Source: Strigamia acuminata
Taxonomy: Eukaryota; Arthropoda; Chilopoda; Geophilomorpha; Linotaeniidae
Assembly: GCA_949358305.1 (NCBI GenBank)
Contig: OX442314.1
Location: forward strand, 57,049,369-57,113,368
Direction: 5' to 3'
DNA: 64,000 nucleotides
Part shown: in pieces, positions 20,958 to 31,924 of the stretch
How the letters are laid out: each line of letters begins with the position of its first letter
Position numbering within the stretch: position 1 is the first letter of the stretch
Made by a program: the position numbers and the translations under genes
The notes under the pieces: generated by a model
What the model was told of the DNA's origin: nothing
Database searches by the model: none
What the model saw: the letters and a program-made list of their open reading frames with translations, nothing else

Positions 20958-21330
20958 TGGGGGCAGGAAATCCAACTCTCTACCTCCTCGTGGTTGCCCC
21001 TGGGCCACTGGTCAGTTATTCCAGTGGTGCTGAATGAGAGCTCTGGTCAAGTGTTTTGAATTTGAATTTTATTCTTTGGTATTGTTAGCCTGCATTCTAG
21101 TTTATGGATGTAGCGTTTACCAAATCCATGATATTGCTCTTATAAGACTGTATTTCATTCTATGAATGCAGCATGAAGCAATTGTAACAAGGTATCCATC
21201 AATATCTAATTAATTAAACATCAGTGGAAATCCAAGTCACTTTAGTGGGATTTTAATTTATACCCTTGCTCTTATAAGACTGTATTCCATTTTATGAATA
21301 CAGCATGAAGCAATTTTAACGTGGTGTCCA
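20958..21330 (+). repeat. Dispersed element, copy 1 (CTCTCTACCTCC family)
   Basis: It shares AATCCAACTCTCTACCTCC, a CCCCTGG block and GAGCTCTGGTCA with copies at 39284 and 63734. Downstream, two direct repeats (about 21133-21191 and 21263-21320) contain CTTATAAGACTGTATT and GCAGCATGAAGCAATT and can fold as hairpins around CATTC...GAATG. Confidence 0.65.
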
Positions 21331-22600
21331 CATCCAAACACTTAGCAATTAATTGCTTTAACTAATTAAACAGCAATTAATTAAGTTTCGGTGAAAGGGT
21401 GAATATTTTTTACATTTTTATCCCTTCACATTCCTCGCCAACAGGAATATCATTTTAGGCGATAAGTATGAGATATGGGTATATTTAAATATTCGCACAG
21501 TTTAAAAATGAGATTTTTTTTCCTTTCTACTGTGATTACCGTTAATTAATCTTCCATATAAGCCGTCGTCTATTGTCGCATAGATGACAAACTTGTTCTG
21601 TGGTACACATAATTGCCATTGTCACGTGAAATTCGGTTAAAAGTCCTGGCCAGTCTCCCTTCTCTGGTAATTGTTTATCCGATATTGCTTTTCTTCTTTA
21701 CTTGGGTCATTTCAGCTTCCTAGAATTTTTTTTTAAAAATTATGTAACAAGTTAATCTTATTTGCTAACCCTTTCCTTCCAAATGTGAAGGGTTAGCTTT
21801 GGTATTTCCTTCTTTGTCTATTACCTTTCAATCATCTTTTCTAGAGTTTTATTCTCTGAACACTGTTTTTTCCTCCGTCTGAACCTACATAGGAAAATTA
21901 TTTTAAATTTATTTAGACATTACAAAGTTTAATTGCTTACTATTCTGCTAGTCCTACAGTTGAACTTTTATCTGAAGATACTCCCAATTATCTCTAACTA
22001 CTGTCTGGAATTGCTAATGTAACATATTTTCATGTCTTTTATAAGTATTTGGAAGAACAAGCAATCTGAGTGACTAGTAATTGTGGGAGAAAACTAATGT
22101 TTTGTGGGCTGATAGATTCTTAATTTGTAGTGGTAGTGTTGCACTTCCGATTTGCAGTTCCCTAAGTCCTAGCATTTTGTGAGAGACTGAGATATGACAA
22201 TTGAAACAAGATTCAACACTTATTGGTAGTTTAATATAAAAGTTTATTTAAGATTTAGAACCTGATTCAAGTATGATTGGTCTCTAATTCTAACTATTCC
22301 TAATGGTTCCTGAATTTTCATTTTTCAGTTTGGAGTTTCTTTCTTTGGAGTACACTTCCTTCGTGGAAGTAAACGGTTTGCTCATTGGGCAGGTGAAAGG
22401 GCATGCAATAAACGGTGTGGGATCTCTCCTGCAATGGATATTCCAGTAATCGCCACTTGGCTTCTAGTCCCGAAACGTATCTGGGATTCAGATCCTGATT
22501 TTAGACATAATTTAACGATATTAACTTACAAATGTATTTATAAAATAAAAACATTAAAGGTCCTGAAAATCTGAGTGTGCACTGGTTCCAATTTGGAAGA
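21331..22600. other. AT-rich region without recognised gene
   Basis: No coding frame or repeat boundary could be supported. Confidence 0.4.
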
Positions 22601-22970
22601 ACTTACTTCAGAAGAACTTCCGATGAATTGATTTCGAACTGTTCTATTTCCATTGGTGCAACCACATTTTCTGCAGTTCTAATTGCATAATGTCTATGCT
22701 CAGGCTTAGGCTCAGATGCAGAACTGCTGTCAGATTCACTTTCAGGAGCACTGTGATCTAACTCTTGTACTTCAGCGTAGTTTTAGCAAATGTGGACATC
22801 GTCCTCGGATTCTGGGTCCCAAGGATGTTTGGCGTTGCACTTTGGCGTTGCACTGGCAACGGAACGGCTCAACTGATTCTACTAAATCGTCGTCATTTAG
22901 GACTTCATCTAGTCTAGGTCTAACACACCTTTTATTACCCTCTTCTTCTTCTTCCTCTCGCATTCGCTTA
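22600..22970 (-). other. Possible exons of a decayed transposase gene
   Basis: An acidic minus-strand reading (REEEEEEGNKRCVRPR and later SAPESESDSSSASEPKPEHR, ending near a GTAAGT at about 22605) is broken by a frame change near 22780. It may be the end of the Tnp2-like gene at 23.2-24.5 kb, or an independent gene. Composition is the main support. Confidence 0.3.
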
Positions 22971-23251
22971 GAATGTTACATTTTGAATATTGGTTGTGTC
23001 TGGTGTCTGGTGTGTCACGACTACAACTAACTGAATGAATGACAAATAAAATTCACTTGTTTATATACTGATGAGATGGAGAACGTTTCCTAGACGTTTT
23101 AGTCACGTCACAGACGTTTTGATCACGTCATATGGACGTGACAATCAAGAATTGATCAAAAATTAAAAATTTTGAAGAAAAAAAAATTTTTCAAAAAAAT
23201 TTTAAACATAACTTTTCTAGTGTAAAAAGGCCGCTGATTACGAATATGAAG

Positions 23252-23494
23252 TTAGTTGTAATACGGTCCTAGTTGGTGCTTTATACTAGTTATTGGAAAT
23301 GCGAGCTGTATTTTTGGCTGAGTTTGCGTTGCAAAATGAAGATCTCTTGTCTTTTTGTTTAAAACGGTAGCAGCAGCTTTGCTCAATTCGTGGGCATCGA
23401 TAAGGTGTTGAGGAAAAAACCCTTTTGTGTTTTTGGAACAAATTGGACATACAATATTCACTCGATGAGGCTTTTTCTTGACTATGTCTTGCAC
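23252..23494 (-). CDS. Small zinc-finger reading, possibly part of the same transposon
   Basis: An 80-residue frame with one C2H2-like finger (VCPICSKNTKGFFPQHLIDA H). It ends at a stop at 23252. It lies on the same strand as the transposase fragments that precede it at 23653-24543, so it may be their downstream exon. No family was recognised beyond the finger. Confidence 0.35.
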   Translation of the reverse strand: MQDIVKKKPHRVNIVCPICSKNTKGFFPQHLIDAHELSKAAATVLNKKTRDLHFATQTQPKIQLAFPITSIKHQLGPYYN

Positions 23495-23652
23495 TATAAT
23501 CTCTGCCTCATTCTCAGACTGAGAACGTAAATCAACTCCTTCCTCTAAACCTGTTAATTAATATAAAGATTAATATAATTAATATAATGATAATTGAACA
23601 CTAATTGAATGCTCATCGGATATTGATTTTAACAGTATAGATGCCTTAATCA

Positions 23653-24543
23653 TTATAACTGTCTTTGGTTCAGAATAGAGGTTGTGCCGAAATCTAAAGA
23701 AAATGTGATGTTACTTGACTTATTTAAAGTGATATAACTTGAAATAGATTCAAGTGACCAATCATTTTCATGGATCGGGAATTGCAGTTCTGCCATATTT
23801 TTATACTGATACAAGTTTGTAGACTCTGTGGGCATTACAGATCCAAGCTGGCTGTCTTGAAAAATTGATGCTAATACTTCTTCAAATTCAGATGGAACAT
23901 CTAAATTGCATTGACCATGTATGTGCACATCAAACAGAATTTTTTTTAGAATTTGTGATGAAATGTTGCGATTATTTGTGAATTTATTGCCTAATATGCC
24001 ATTGTATCTAAAAAAAATTCCAAAATTGGAATTACTGTTTTAACAATGCAGAAAAATGTTTGTGAGTCATTTACCTCTCCAAATTAAACAACCAGAAAGC
24101 ACAAATAGGTCCAAAATCTTTGACACATTGCACCAAGTGACAATGCAAATGAATGTTTGTGGTGATAAATTTCTCACCATACATACAACCTTTCACATTC
24201 TCTGCAAAAAGTCGAGATTAACTGGTCGACTAGATTCACTTATTATTTTGGAGGACAGCCGGCAACCCGCCAATACAAAGAATCGCCAACATTTAAAGTG
24301 TTCATTTGGTATGCGTTCTTTTAATAAAGGAATAGAAAAAATGTTTGCCGAGCTTTTCCTCTGGTCAGCAGTAAATGATGAAAACCCAGAATGAATTTTT
24401 TTGGGAATTCTACCCAGGCTTGATGGCACTATGAAATTGTCCATTTCAGACTGTATTGTATGGCAAATCTCCTTAGTGATGATTTTTTGCTCAAGCCCAT
24501 GTGACGTAGGCCTCTTTGCAGTGCTAAGAAATAAATTATGCAT
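23653..24543 (-). pseudogene. Tnp2-like (CACTA-type) transposase remnant
   Basis: The frame 24543-24193 has the block MHNLFLSTAKR, then a Q-x-x-I/M-D-x-F-x-x-P-S-S-x-G-R-x-P-K-K-I segment, then HSGFSSFTADQ and HFKCWRFFVLAGCRL. These are the signature strings of animal proteins related to the Tnp2 transposase family. The frame stops before the rest of the domain. The frame at 23928-23653 on the same strand is a candidate further piece. No terminal repeats were located. It is a non-functional fragment. Confidence 0.6.
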
Positions 24544-24689
24544 TGGATCTAAAATTAAAGAAATGTATACATTTTATTTTTGCCAATAATGCGCGGGTAC
24601 ACAATTGGAACCGTTTTTTGAGGTGTTTGGTAAGAATTTGGAGAATTCTGACTTTCTTCTTCCGACATTTCAATGTCGTCAGGTCTAAT

Positions 24690-24956
24690 TGGTTGATTCC
24701 TAAAAATGGAATGAGATGGCACCCAGAAATAATTAAATGGGCAGCGTATATCCACTACAAGTCTGCATCAACTTACGACGCGATTAAGAGAAGTGGTTTC
24801 CTGAACTTATCATCAGCTAGCACATTACAACGGACAGTGATTGCTTTTGAACACAACACTGGATTTCATCAAGCCATCTTAGAAGACATGAGGGCCATTT
24901 CAAATTGTATTCATTGCAGGAATGCAATTTGCAAATTCATTCCAAACCTCAGTTAA
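24690..24956 (+). pseudogene. P-element/THAP9-type transposase fragment
   Basis: The plus-strand reading GMRWHPEIIKWAAYIHYKSA followed by YDAIKRSGFLNLSSASTLQR matches the helix-turn segment (RWHPxIIxWCLxLHxKSxxAYxxLRxSGxLxLP...TL) that precedes the catalytic core of P-element-like transposases. It ends at a stop shortly after. Neither the THAP finger nor the catalytic core is seen. Confidence 0.6.
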
Positions 24957-25049
24957 CCCCCTTTCAGAATTAATTGCATTTCTCGACAATTGTAATCTAT
25001 GCTGATTCATCTCCCACCAAGTGGTATCATTTTTGGTCTAATCTCGAGA

Positions 25050-25160
25050 TCGGGATCGGGGGCAACAGGAAGCCAAGGCTAAGCTTGTTTACTTAAAGAC
25101 ATTTTTGGAGGGGCCGGCGGACAATGTAGTAGCAGGGCTAAATCCTACTGACTGCATTTC
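25050..25160 (+). pseudogene. BEL gag fragment
   Basis: A short plus-strand reading, KLVYLKTFLEGPADNVVAGL, is the BEL Gag core block (compare the intact element near 6610). The flanks are non-coding. Confidence 0.5.
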
Positions 25161-25564
25161 TTCTTCACTTGGGTTTACCAAGGGTCATTTCAGCTTTCTA
25201 AAAATGATTTTTTAAAAATTATGTTCGGGGCGTGACAGGACCGGAGTCTTGCCTCAGCTCCACCAGTGGTTTGAACAGGGGCGCTAACGACTTGCAACAA
25301 TCTGTTCAGTGACCTCCATCTGGGACTCGTCATCCTGTCACTATCAATTTCTATTTTAACCAACACCTCCGAATTTTCTAACACTATCGCGATGTTTTCT
25401 TCATCTTCCCCATTACCATCCGACGGTGGGATTACTTCTGTGGATTCCATGGATGGGTGAGGTGTGTCAAAGCCTACGTGATTGAAACAATTGCATATCG
25501 ATGAAGATTTTACATTGTCCCAAGCTTCAATTGCTCAATTTATGGGGAAATTGGGGATTTAAAA

Positions 25565-25860
25565 CTCAAACTAGGGAAAAACCATTCAAGTGCCATTTGT
25601 GTCCTTATTCTTGTGTTTAAAGTGGGGATTTAGGTAGTCAATTTTGTTTCTCTGAGCTTTTTCTTCTCGACTGCTCCTACTTCGAAAGATTCTTCCTTCC
25701 TCTTCAGGACTGTTGATATGGAAACAACTCTAGCATCAAGCAACTGATTAATTTTGGTTTTCATTCTTACAGTAACTTGATAAAAGAAATGTTATATTTA
25801 AATAAATGATTCACAATTAGTTTACCATTAGCTGTTGTTTCAACATCATGTCCCATAACT
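25565..25860 (+). pseudogene. C2H2 zinc-finger remnant, copy 1
   Basis: It encodes REKPFKCHLCPYSCV, the linker and first half of a C2H2 finger, then a stop. It is followed by about 200 bp shared with 32900-33130 (GTTTCTCTGAGC and CTTCTCGACTGCTCC). It is part of a segmental duplication. Confidence 0.55.
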
Positions 25861-26053
25861 TCTTCGATATCAACTTCATCCTCGCAGTGAACTTAATCTG
25901 TTAATAAAAATAAATTTAAAATACAACTTTAAGAATAGTATGAATTAATTAACATGAATTACATATTTGACAGATTAATCCTAGTGATCCATAAATAACA
26001 CAAATGTAAAGCAAATGCAAAGCAAATGGAAAGCAACAGGAGAATGGGTTCTT

Positions 26054-26460
26054 TCAGGGCCTTAATTCGCTGCTCCTTGTCGTCGAACGCAACCCACTTG
26101 GGGTGTTGAGTGTGAGGAGGAAGAGGCAATTCGACATTCTGCTGCGCGGGTGGAATGAGCCTCCAAAAATTGACTCATCCACATCAATTTTCTTCAAAAC
26201 ACCTTTTATCCACCTACGGATGGTGTCTGTTGATGGCATAGAGTGAATTTTACTCATAATTAGTATTGGGTTTATTTCTTGTTATTCTTCTTGGTTGCAT
26301 ACTACTTTTACATGCTGCACAATTCCATTTGCTCTTGGGAACTCTCTTAACATGTTCACATTTTTTATGAAACCATTCAACTTTACATGAGCTGTTATCA
26401 CAGCCAATCAATATACCACCCATGTCTTTCTGGCAAGTACACCACAATTTGTCACCAACC
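26054..26460 (-). pseudogene. PHD finger plus tyrosine-recombinase tail, copy 1
   Basis: The minus-strand frame 26447-26250 is an ING-type PHD finger: CTCQKDMGGILIGCDNSSCK, VEWFHKKCEH, then WNCAAC, giving all eight zinc ligands (C4HC3). Directly downstream in the next frame is TDTIRRWIKGVLKKIDVDES, then a frame change and a HSTRAAE string. That resembles the end of tyrosine recombinases (H-x-x-R box) of DIRS/Crypton-type elements. The upstream recombinase core is not seen. A second copy lies at about 33540-33932. Confidence 0.55.
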
Positions 26461-26469
26461 CCGTACTGG

Positions 26470-27035
26470 TGATGAAGTATCCATTTAATTTATCGCGACC
26501 GACAAACCGATAGCGGTCGTGGGACAGATAGCGGACGACGAATGGGTTACAACCGCCAAACCCATAACAAATTGTGCAGAATCGATAAACGTCAACTCCG
26601 ATTGTGGTGACATATAAAAAAGGACTATCACCAACAGCCTGATACGTCTAGTCAGCGAGGCCAGTGCCAAATCTGGATGGGACTCCTAATGGCGGAGCGA
26701 TCAAATCAAGCAAACGTGCACTAATCGCGCACAAAAGACAAAATAAAGACTCAGCGATCAATTGAACTAAATTTCCAGCCTTTCGGCACGTGTCAGCGCC
26801 ATAAAATCACCACAAAACGAAAGAGGAAAGAAAGGAAAGGCTAACAAAGGTGAAACGCGGATTTACTCGCGTGGAATGACAATGGAAAGCTCAAACATGG
26901 ACCAGAGTCTTTTATTCTCTGATGGTCACCGCATCGTAATAGTCCTCACGGACCTCGACGTCCGTCAAAACCTTTGTAACTTCAGTTACAGTAGCAAACT
27001 TTTTCTCTATGATATTCTTTTTGAATGTTTTGTTT
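26470..27035. other. No supported gene
   Basis: Mixed composition. The 26485-26670 minus frame has no recognised similarity. The stretch 26730-26900 (TTTCCAGCCTTTCGGCACG) may belong to a retroelement leader. It is followed by the last exon of the minus-strand gene at 27036. Confidence 0.35.
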
Positions 27036-27646
27036 CTAAATGCTGCATGGCCTGCTCTTGTTGCTGCAGTTTTCCCAGACCTCAAAGCTGGGTTTGAGGT
27101 CCTTCAAACTGTTGTACGTGTCGAGATCTAAAAATAAAAATAACAACAATTATAGAATGAATAAATAAATAATTCTAGTATATCATATACCTTCACTTCT
27201 GAGGTTGGTACTGGTTAAGATATACTTCACATAGGTTTCAAGAGAACAAAGAATTGTTTTCTGCGCCTCACCGATCATCTATTAAAAGATAAGTTCAATA
27301 ATAAAATTAAAAATCCCATATAAATATATACAAACTTCTACATCTCGCAACTCGTTGATATACGATTCTAATCCTACTTTATCACAACGTAGATTTGGAT
27401 TCGGCACATTCAGCTTTTGCGTTCTGTTTAAGTAGAATAGAACACAGCTAGTGTGTCTAATCGGGACCATTCTCTTTTCTATAAAAAAAATGGATTATTA
27501 TTTGATTTTAATTATTGAACAACTAACTTACGTAAATTATCCAATTTTAAATTAGCTTGAAGCCATTTATTAAATCCGATAAATTCTTCCTCCGGAAAGC
27601 GCTCGTACAGGCCACGTGCCTGCATTTTACCTTTCACGGAAGAAGC
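27036..27646 (-). CDS. Unknown multi-exon gene, 3' exons
   Basis: Four exons can be chained with matching phases: 27532-27646 (ending LKLDNL plus one base, donor GTAAGT), 27336-27478 (after TTTTTTTATAG; VPIRHTSCVLFYLNRTQKLN), 27191-27278 (after CTTTTAATAG; MIGEAQKTILCSLETYVKYI) and 27036-27127 (after ATTTTTAG; DLKPSFEVWENCSNKSRPCS, stop). Intron lengths are 53 to 63 nt. One donor, GTTTGT after 27336, is non-consensus. The product is not recognised. The upstream half of the gene lies beyond the inserted LTR element, at 31925-32420. Confidence 0.6.
27537..27646. repeat. 110-bp exon duplication, left copy
   Basis: It is the same 110 bp as 31925-32034 with one difference seen (CACGTGCC versus CACATGCC). 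The two copies flank the gag-only LTR element. The junction with the LTR shares AGC. Confidence 0.85.
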
Positions 27647-28350
27647 GATGAATTCACCGACATTAGAATAGTCCTAGGCATGTGAGAGACTCGAGAGAAG
27701 ATATATCATTGTTTTAAAAAGTATAACAATTTATTTACAGTAATAAAGAAAAGTAAAAAAAAGGCTTAATCGGTTCTCTAATTCTAAAAATGGCATTGAA
27801 TTGGCAAAAAGGAACGGACTCACATGGATATTTCTGGTTCTTAATTCTGGATTCCACAGCTTGAATGATGGTACGCGTGGCCATTGGTTGATTGGACGAT
27901 TCGCGTCGCACAAACGTCGCACAAAAGGAGTCCGCGTGGTCGCTGGCCGATTGGGCGGTTCGCGTCGCACAGACGTCGCACAAACGTTCGCAAACTATCG
28001 GATTCTCTTCTAGATGTTCGAACGGACCATGATATTTGAACGGACACGTACTGGCGTCGAATCGTCAGTCCTCTCCTTGGTTCTCTCCACCGCGTGGTGA
28101 ATGTCTCGATACGATCGACGTGGCTGCTTGGCTTGAAGGAATCTGCTCGAGAGAGGTTCTTTTGTTGAGGCCCACTTTTATAATCCGGTCTGGATTATCT
28201 TCCTTGGCCAATCATGGACTGGACCAATTGGCAACTTGGCTCCTTGAGGCCAAGTGCCAATGACTGTAAGTGGCCAATATGTGAACCAATTTTTAAGGTT
28301 TCTTGAAATTTGGGTGTTTTGAAGTTTCTGAGGCTTTTATTATTGCCACA
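27644..28350 (-). repeat. 3' LTR of the gag-only element
   Basis: 707 bp, near-identical to 31218-31924. The last three bases of the LTR (ACA on the element strand) are missing at the junction with the exon, where AGC is shared. Confidence 0.88.
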
Positions 28351-28372
28351 AATCCCTCCCCCCTTAGTTCTG
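28351..28372 (-). promoter_or_regulatory. Polypurine tract
   Basis: On the element strand AAGGGGGGAGGGATT lies directly before the 3' LTR, the plus-strand primer site of LTR elements. Confidence 0.8.
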
Positions 28373-28419
28373 TTGTTTGTCCCCAAACAACCATAATGCA
28401 ACATGAATCCATGATGCGA

Positions 28420-29215
28420 ATAGCAATTCCAATTGCCAATAAATAAACCATGCCTTCAATGCGAAAGCTTAGAGTTAACCATAATTAAAACACATAAAAA
28501 ACACTAAAATAAAATGCATAAAAGAAACACTAAACTAAAACACATGAAAAATACTCAAATAAAACACACAAAAAGAAACACTAAAACAAAAACACATGAA
28601 AAATACTCAGATAAAACACACAAAAAGAAACATTAAAACAAAAACACATGAAAAACACTTGAATAAAACACTTCAAAAGCACTTAATGTTTGTGATCGTC
28701 CTTTTCTTCTTTCTCTCTCCATTCTACATTGCGTTGTGTAATGTTTTGCCATTAATAGTTTTTCTACACTTTGCCAATGCCATATCACTCCAAGCCAACT
28801 TCTTATAAAACTAAACAGAACTCAAAAGAAATCAAAACACTTAACAAAAATAATTCTTGACCAATGAATACCCAAAAAAAAACTTGACAGTTACCAAAAA
28901 AAATTCTCAATCACTTGACAAATAAACACACAAAAACCAAAACAAAAAGAACTTGAACTTGACACAAAAAAATTGCCTGAACAGGGGCTTGAACAACAAC
29001 TTTTTACACTTTTCCAATTGGGATTCCCTCCCTATCCTGCCATTCTGAGTCTGGACTTACATTAGGCCTCTTTGAACCATTCAAAAGAATTTATTCACAA
29101 CAATTGTGGGTTGTTGCAAAAATCCTTGGTTTCATACATAAACTCTAACTTTATGGCAACTTCGGCTGTATTAGAGTAAACAGCGTCACTGTTGCCGGTG
29201 ACCACATAATCTTTA
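28420..29215 (-). other. Low-complexity internal region
   Basis: Repeats of AAACACA/CACTAAAA type on the plus strand, non-coding, occupying the place where pol would be in a complete element. Confidence 0.6.
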
Positions 29216-29310
29216 TCAGCTTTCCCGGCTGTGTCGATCACCTTATCATTATCAGCTTTCCCGGCTGTTTCTTTATTTTGTCATTATCAGCTTTCCCGGC
29301 TGTTTTTCCA
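29216..29310. repeat. Short tandem repeat (TTATCAGCTTTCCCGGCTGT)
   Basis: Three copies of TTATCAGCTTTCCCGGCTGT at intervals of about 35 bp, just 3' of the gag reading of the gag-only element. Each contains the small hairpin AGC...GCT. Confidence 0.7.
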
Positions 29311-29399
29311 TAATTTCTTTATTTTCTTTATTTTCCTTAAGTTCTTTATATTCCTTAGCTTCCTTAAATTCTTTATATTCTTTGGTTTCCCTAAATTCT

Positions 29400-29720
29400 T
29401 TATTGTCTCAGATTGGATGCTGACCTGGTCTTCTCACATCGTTTGAAGATGTGCCCCCTTTGCTTGCACGCATTGCAGTACCACTCAGCCTGTGGTATCT
29501 GACAAGAGCCAGCGTAATGGCCTAAATGCCCACACCGATAGCAAACTATGTCGTCTGAATTTGTGGTGTTCTTGCTCTGGAATGTGTCACCCACATGATA
29601 AGAACCACTAGACTGAGGGGCACCTGTCTGCTTATTCAAGCTCGCTATCAGCATATCCAATTTCTCGCTCAAAAGTTCAACGTCTGACTTCTGTTTGGGT
29701 TTGGTTTTGGGTTGTCCCAC
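29400..29720 (-). CDS. Zinc-knuckle C-terminus of Gag
   Basis: It encodes a coiled segment (ELLSEKLDMLIASLNKQ) and two CCHC knuckles: CYRCGHLGHYAGSC and CNACKQRGHIFKRC. It overlaps the end of the gag frame at 29677-29720 in the +1 frame and lacks an ATG at its start. It would therefore need a frameshift from gag, or is separated by an indel. It packages element RNA in intact elements. Confidence 0.7.
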   Translation of the reverse strand: MGQPKTKPKQKSDVELLSEKLDMLIASLNKQTGAPQSSGSYHVGDTFQSKNTTNSDDIVCYRCGHLGHYAGSCQIPQAEWYCNACKQRGHIFKRCEKTRSASNLRQ

Positions 29721-30324
29721 AGAAGAGACCTAAATCCTCCAGCGTTGTGGTTGCCGATTTTGCCAAGTGCGCCCTTTCAACTTCTTGGTTCGACGCCCAC
29801 TCCACTGCGGTCTTGAAACTTTTAAATGTGCCATGTTGGCACACTGCTTCAGCGATTATTCCTTTCAGTCCGGCTTTGAACTTTGACAGTAGCATTCGGT
29901 CTTTCATCTCGTCAGTGAACAGGAAGGTCTTGTTTGACTCTTCCATCATACCAGCAACTCTGGCCGCAAAGGCGCTGACGTTTTCTCCTTTGCGTTGTTC
30001 AGCCCGATAGAATTTTTCCATCATGGCTTCAGCCGTCTCCTCTTGGCCAAAACGACCGCGGAGCAACGTCTGAAACTCTTCTAGCACGGCACAGCCAGAC
30101 GCGGAGCTGAAGGTATTTAGCCAAGTGCGCGCCTCATCCACCATCTTTGAGCGCATAACGCTGCAAGTAAATGATTCGGACCACTTGTTTGCGGTGGCTA
30201 TGTTGGCTGACTCAGAGATAAAACTCTGCACACTTGCTCCCGTCTTACTGTTCCCCGTAAACTTGGGGACTAGGGCCATAAGGGCCACAACAGGGATGGC
30301 CGGGGCGGCTGGTGGGTCGGCCAT
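29677..30324 (-). CDS. gag: Gag (Gypsy retrotransposon capsid)
   Basis: It starts at MADPPAAPAIPVVAL (the frame is open slightly further without an ATG). The capsid core contains VPKFTGNSKTGASVQSFI, ARTWLNTF, LEEFQTLLRGRFGQEETAE, FYRAEQRKGENVSAFAARV and LSKFKAGLKG. These are the succession expected of the retrotransposon gag domain (F-x-G, W, L...F...F, Q...E-x-V-x-x-F). The product would assemble particles that package the element RNA. No protease follows. Frame integrity in an element lacking pol suggests that Gag itself has been under selection, or that the copy is young. Confidence 0.8.
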   Translation of the reverse strand: MADPPAAPAIPVVALMALVPKFTGNSKTGASVQSFISESANIATANKWSESFTCSVMRSKMVDEARTWLNTFSSASGCAVLEEFQTLLRGRFGQEETAEAMMEKFYRAEQRKGENVSAFAARVAGMMEESNKTFLFTDEMKDRMLLSKFKAGLKGIIAEAVCQHGTFKSFKTAVEWASNQEVERAHLAKSATTTLEDLGLFCGTTQNQTQTEVRR

Positions 30325-30334
30325 AACTTGAGAT

Positions 30335-31200
30335 GACTCAATCAAAATTCAAAACCAGAAAAATTCAAATTCCCAAAAAAAAATTCAAATTCCAAAAAAA
30401 ATTCAAAATTCAAAAATTCAAAATTCAAAGTTCAAATCCAAAAATTTCATATTCAAAAATTTCAAAAATCAAAAAAATTCGGAATTCAAAAAGGTTCAAA
30501 TTCAAAAATATTCAAAATTCAAAAAAAATTCAAGATTAAAAAAATTCAAAATTGAAAAGAATTCAAAATTCAAAAATTCAAAATTCAAAACCTTCAATTT
30601 CAAAAAAATTCACAAAAATTTAAAATTCAAAAATTTCAAATTCAATATCATATTCCTTAATTTCATAAAAAGGAGAAAGTCAAAAGTCACAATTCAAAAA
30701 TTTATAATCCAAAAAAAATTTTTCTCCCCCAAAAAAACTCAAAGGTCAAGTATTCAAAGGCTAAACTCGGGGGTCAAAATTACTAATCTCTTGTCTCTAT
30801 GCCAACTGACCCATATAAATTTCCTGTACTGATCTCTTAAACAATGACTCAACAAAAAAAATAAAAAACATGGCCAACATAAAGTATAAACGTGGATTAA
30901 AAAAATGGCGAAAATGGTCAAAAACGGTTAAACACTGGCCGAATTTGTTAAAAAACGATCAAACAATGGCCAAATTCATTCAAAAACGTTAAAAACGTCA
31001 AAAATGGTTAAACAATGACCAAATACATTTTAAAAACGGTCAAAAACAGTCAAAAACGCTAAAATTTGGCCAAAAACGTTTAAATACGATCAAAAATCGG
31101 CCAAATCGGCCAAAAACGATCAAAAATCGGCCAAAAATCGGCCAAAAACAAACAAAAACGGATCAGCTAAACATTACAGGTCAGATCCAACAAGTGGACT
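30335..31200 (-). other. Low-complexity leader of the gag-only element
   Basis: Dense AAAATTCAAA-type repeats (30335-30720), then repeats of CAAAAACGGTCAAAAA type (30890-31150). It is non-coding and lies between the primer-binding site and gag. Confidence 0.7.
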
Positions 31201-31214
31201 GGTCTCGGCACCAT
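31201..31214 (-). promoter_or_regulatory. Primer-binding site of the gag-only element
   Basis: TGGTGCCGAGACC on the element strand starts one base inside the 5' LTR. The sequence differs from the BEL site (GCCGAAACC). Confidence 0.8.
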
Positions 31215-31924
31215 TGTAGCGATGAATTCACCGACATTAGAATAGTCCTAGGCATGTGAGAGACTCGAGAGAAGATATACCATTGTTTTAAAAAGTATAA
31301 CAATTTATTTACAGTAATAAAGAAAAGTAAAAAAAAGGCTTAATCGGTTCTCTAATTCTAAAAATGGCATTGAATTGGCAAAAAGGAACGGACTCACATG
31401 GATATTTCTGGTTCTTAATTCTGGATTCCACAGCTTGAATGATGGTACGCGTGGCCATTGGTTGATTGGACGATTCGCGTCGCACAAACGTCGCACAAAA
31501 GGAGTCCGCGTGGTCGCTGGCCGATTGGGCGGTTCGCGTCGCACAGACGTCGCACAAACGTTCGCAAACTATCGGATTCTCTTCTAGATGTTCGAACGGA
31601 CCATGATATTTGAACGGACACGTACTGGCGTCGAATCGTCAGTCCTCTCCTTGGTTCTCTCCACCGCGTGGTGAATGTCTCGATACGATCGACGTGGCTG
31701 CTTGGCTTGAAGGAATCTGCTCGAGAGAGGTTCTTTTGTTGAGGCCCACTTTTATAATCCGGTCTGGATTATCTTCCTTGGCCAATCATGGACTGGACCA
31801 ATTGGCAACTTGGCTCCTTGAGGCCAAGTGCCAATGACTGTAAGTGGCCAATATGTGAACCAATTTTTAAGGTTTCTTGAAATTTGGGTGTTTTGAAGTT
31901 TCTGAGGCTTTTATTATTGCCACA
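31215..31924 (-). repeat. 5' LTR of the gag-only element
   Basis: 710 bp with TG...CA ends. It is near-identical to the 3' LTR and directly abuts the exon copy at 31925. Confidence 0.88.

Larger units (their letters stand above)
27644..31924 (-). mobile_element. Gag-only LTR retrotransposon (non-autonomous, Gypsy-type)
   Basis: About 4.28 kb on the minus strand. The 5' LTR is at 31215-31924 (710 bp, TGTGGCAATA...CGCTACA) and the 3' LTR at 27644-28350 (707 bp, lacking the terminal three bases). One difference was noted between them near 27700/31279. A primer-binding site starting TGGTGCCGAGACC follows the 5' LTR, and a purine-rich tract precedes the 3' LTR. The only genes inside are gag and a zinc-knuckle reading; the rest is low-complexity sequence and no protease, RT or integrase is present. 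This layout is that of TR-GAG-type elements, which depend on other elements' Pol. It sits inside an exon of the minus-strand gene and is flanked by a 110-bp duplication. Confidence 0.85.

Noticed and set aside
28420-28700. CRISPR-like regular AAACACA repeats
   Set aside because: Simple low-complexity sequence without constant repeat and unique spacers, in a eukaryotic retroelement.
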